Positions 62,141-64,000 of a stretch of 64,000 bases of DNA are shown piece by piece. Where the stretch lies: the NCBI GenBank assembly GCA_949825045.1, contig OX463829.1, forward strand, positions 19,748,715 through 19,812,714, in the 5' to 3' direction. The translations under genes and the position numbers were made by a program. The notes below the pieces were generated by a model that saw only the letters and a list, made by a program, of their open reading frames with translations, was not told the origin of the DNA and did not search any database. Origin of the DNA: Argyresthia goedartella. Taxonomy: Eukaryota > Arthropoda > Insecta > Lepidoptera > Argyresthiidae. Position 1 is the first letter of the stretch. Every line of letters starts with the position of its first letter.

Positions 62141-64000
62141 AGCTAATATATCAATGATTCTGTGCAAATAGCAGAACATTATCATGATGATGAGAATCTT
62201 TTAATTTTCAAACGCCTCCGTAATCGTTGCACTCGCCTGTGTCGTGATTCTAAACGCCGTCATATCTACGAATGTATCGAGAGCTATACTCCAGCACAGG
62301 TCTGGAAGTTCCTGAAGACCCTTGGTGTTGGTAAGTCACAGGAATTGGCAGCCGGAAATGTCGATCTCCGGGGTCTCAATAGTTTCTTTGCAACTCCCCC
62401 TGTCGCGATGGACCCCCTCGTCAAGGATGCAACCCTTCGTAACCTACGGTCCAAGGCAACATCCCTCACCTCAGCATTTAATTTCATCCCTGTCGGAATC
62501 GGCGCAGTAAGGAGGGCAATACTAGCAATCTCGTCGAAGGCCATAGGTGAGGACAATATATGTTCGCAGATGATAACAACTATCATTGATGTACTGTTAC
62601 CTCTCATCACCCACATAATTAATGTGTCGCTTAACCAATGTTGCTACCCCAGCTAGTGGAAATTGGCACTTGTGATTCCCCTCCCCAAAACGTCTAATCC
62701 CGCCTTCTTTAAAGATATCCGTCCCATTTCTATTCTGCCTATCCTCTCCAAAGTCCTGGAACCAATTGTCCACTCCCAACTCTCCTCCTACCTTTCCTCA
62801 AAAATGTTACTGAATCCCCACCAATCAGGTTTCAGGCCGGGTCACAGCACTGCTCAAAGTCACTGACGACATTCAATTAGCTATGGATCAAAAGCAGCTT
62901 ACGGTCCTTACACTGCTTGATTTCAGTAGCGCCTTTAACTGCGTCGATTTCGATATACTAGTCGAAATTTTAAAGTCACTTAATGTCTCCTCGCACTTTG
63001 CTCGCTGGTTTGACTCCTACCTGAGAGACCGCCAGCAACGCATTAAGTCTGAGGAGATCTCAACGGACTGGTGTGATCTCTCCGCAGGTGTTCCGCAGGG
63101 AGGCATCCTTTCTCCTCTCCTCTTCTCGGTATTCATTAACTCCATCTCTGACGTTCTTACCTCTTCTTATCATCTGTACGCAGATGACCTTCAAATATAT
63201 CGGCACTTCTCTCCGTGTGATGTGAATCTGACAGTAGAGGCGTTGAATGCTGATCTCGATAACATCAGGAAATGGGCTACCTCTTATGGTCTGCTTGTCA
63301 ACCCGGGAAAATCGCAGGCCATGATTTTGGGCACTCGTCACTCTCATAACCTAGTTCAGAAAATGCCTGTCGACCCTATAGTGTATGATGGTAACATAAT
63401 TTCATACAACGAGAAGGCCAAGAATCTTGGGGTTGTATTTGATAAATTTTTGTCCTGGTCGCCCCATGTTTGTGAGGTCAGCAGACGAGTCTTTGCGTCA
63501 TTTCACTCCCAACGGAGATTGCAGCACTTCCTGCCACAGCAGACTAAAATCACCCTTGCCCAGTCCCTCCTACTACCTTTAATCGACTATGCAGATGTTT
63601 GCTGGATCGGTGCGAACGAAGAACAACTGAACAAACTCGAACGACTTCAAAACCTCGGGATTCGGTTTGTCTTCGGGCTGCGCAAGTATGACCATGTCTC
63701 ACAGTATCGCAAGGAGTTGGGGTGGCTTCCGATCCGCCTTCGTCGTGATATGCACGTTCTCTCCTATCTGTTCAACATTTTGCGAAATCCCCGCTACCCC
63801 TCATATCTTCGAGAACGTTTCGAGTTTATTTCCTCCAGGCATAGCAACCGGAGATCCCACACGATGTCTCTTCTCTCTACTCCTCGGCATAACACTGCCG
63901 CTTACAAACACTCGTTTAGGTTAACGGCGATCCGACTGTGGCACGCACTTCCCTGCGCTATTAGAGATAGTCCCTCAATTTTCACTTTCAAGACAAGATT
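62141..64000 (+). pseudogene. LINE reverse transcriptase (CR1/Jockey group), runs off the edge
   Basis: The 5'-truncated ORF2 begins in the linker after the endonuclease (AEHYHDDENLLIFKRLRNRC) and continues to CSQMITTIIDVLLPLITHII. A TAG at 62654-62656 interrupts it. The frame goes on with FKDIRPISILPILSKVLEPI and HQSGFRPGHSTA until a frameshift near 62850. From there to the window edge it is open (~383 codons): LLDFSSAFNCVDFDILVEIL (motif A), AGVPQGGILSPLLFSVFINS (motif B), YHLYADDLQIY (motif C, YADD), LGIRFVFGLRKYDHVSQYRK and RLTAIRLWHALP near the C-terminus. Same family as 38300-38690. The clade is not certain. Confidence 0.85.

Overview
Kind of DNA. This is a piece of nuclear genome from an insect, very probably a moth or butterfly. 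It is AT-rich and almost free of long host ORFs. It is packed with repeat families I recognise as typical of Lepidoptera: the GGGTTCCGTACC / GTCCGTCCGTCTGTC family (about ten copies or fragments), GGAGAGGCCTCTGCCCAGCAG LINE tails, tRNA-headed SINEs ending in a GTCTAGTACCCA-type tail, Jockey-like and other non-LTR retrotransposons, BEL/Pao LTR elements, a Crypton-type tyrosine recombinase and many small inverted-repeat elements. I find no complete host protein-coding gene, rRNA or functional tRNA. The window is best read as intergenic or intronic DNA.

Layout. 0-14 kb: SINE copies, a 1.7-kb TA-flanked inverted-repeat element with two further elements nested in it, a possible promoter near 8.3 kb, and a dead Jockey-like LINE (10.7-12.0 kb, minus) beside two copies of the GGGTTCCGTACC repeat. 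14.2-20.3 kb: BEL/Pao element A, with 547-bp LTRs and the 5-bp target duplication GGACT. 20.4-28.4 kb: decayed Jockey fragments split by a 358-bp MITE, a 500-bp hAT MITE with an exact 8-bp target duplication, and mostly unassigned DNA. 28.4-31.2 kb: a broken, intron-containing Crypton tyrosine recombinase between two ~390-bp direct repeats. 31.6-38.8 kb: a nearly full-length Jockey-like LINE (33.86-37.9 kb, minus) with ORF1, endonuclease and reverse transcriptase. 39-48.8 kb: perfect hairpins, a ~743-bp tandem array, a possible host first exon (44.2-44.6 kb, minus), a minisatellite and several foldback elements. 48.8-56.8 kb: a plus-strand Jockey LINE interrupted by BEL/Pao element B (50554-55557, 521-bp LTRs, target duplication GTATC), then a minus LINE inserted into another repeat. 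57-64 kb: a 54-bp minisatellite broken by LINE fragments, more MITEs, a foldback element whose arms carry their own hairpins, and a CR1/Jockey-group LINE running off the right edge.

How the parts work together. The BEL/Pao pair is the most informative. In both copies gag ends in a UAG that lies in frame with pol, followed 12 nt later by a small hairpin with a compensatory base-pair change, which suggests stop-codon readthrough. The two copies carry largely complementary internal deletions of pol, yet their LTR pairs are identical or differ by one base. They therefore inserted recently and were probably moved by proteins from an intact relative elsewhere. The Crypton with LTR-like direct repeats is the second unusual arrangement. 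Most other elements are non-autonomous or dead and record a layered history of nested insertion.
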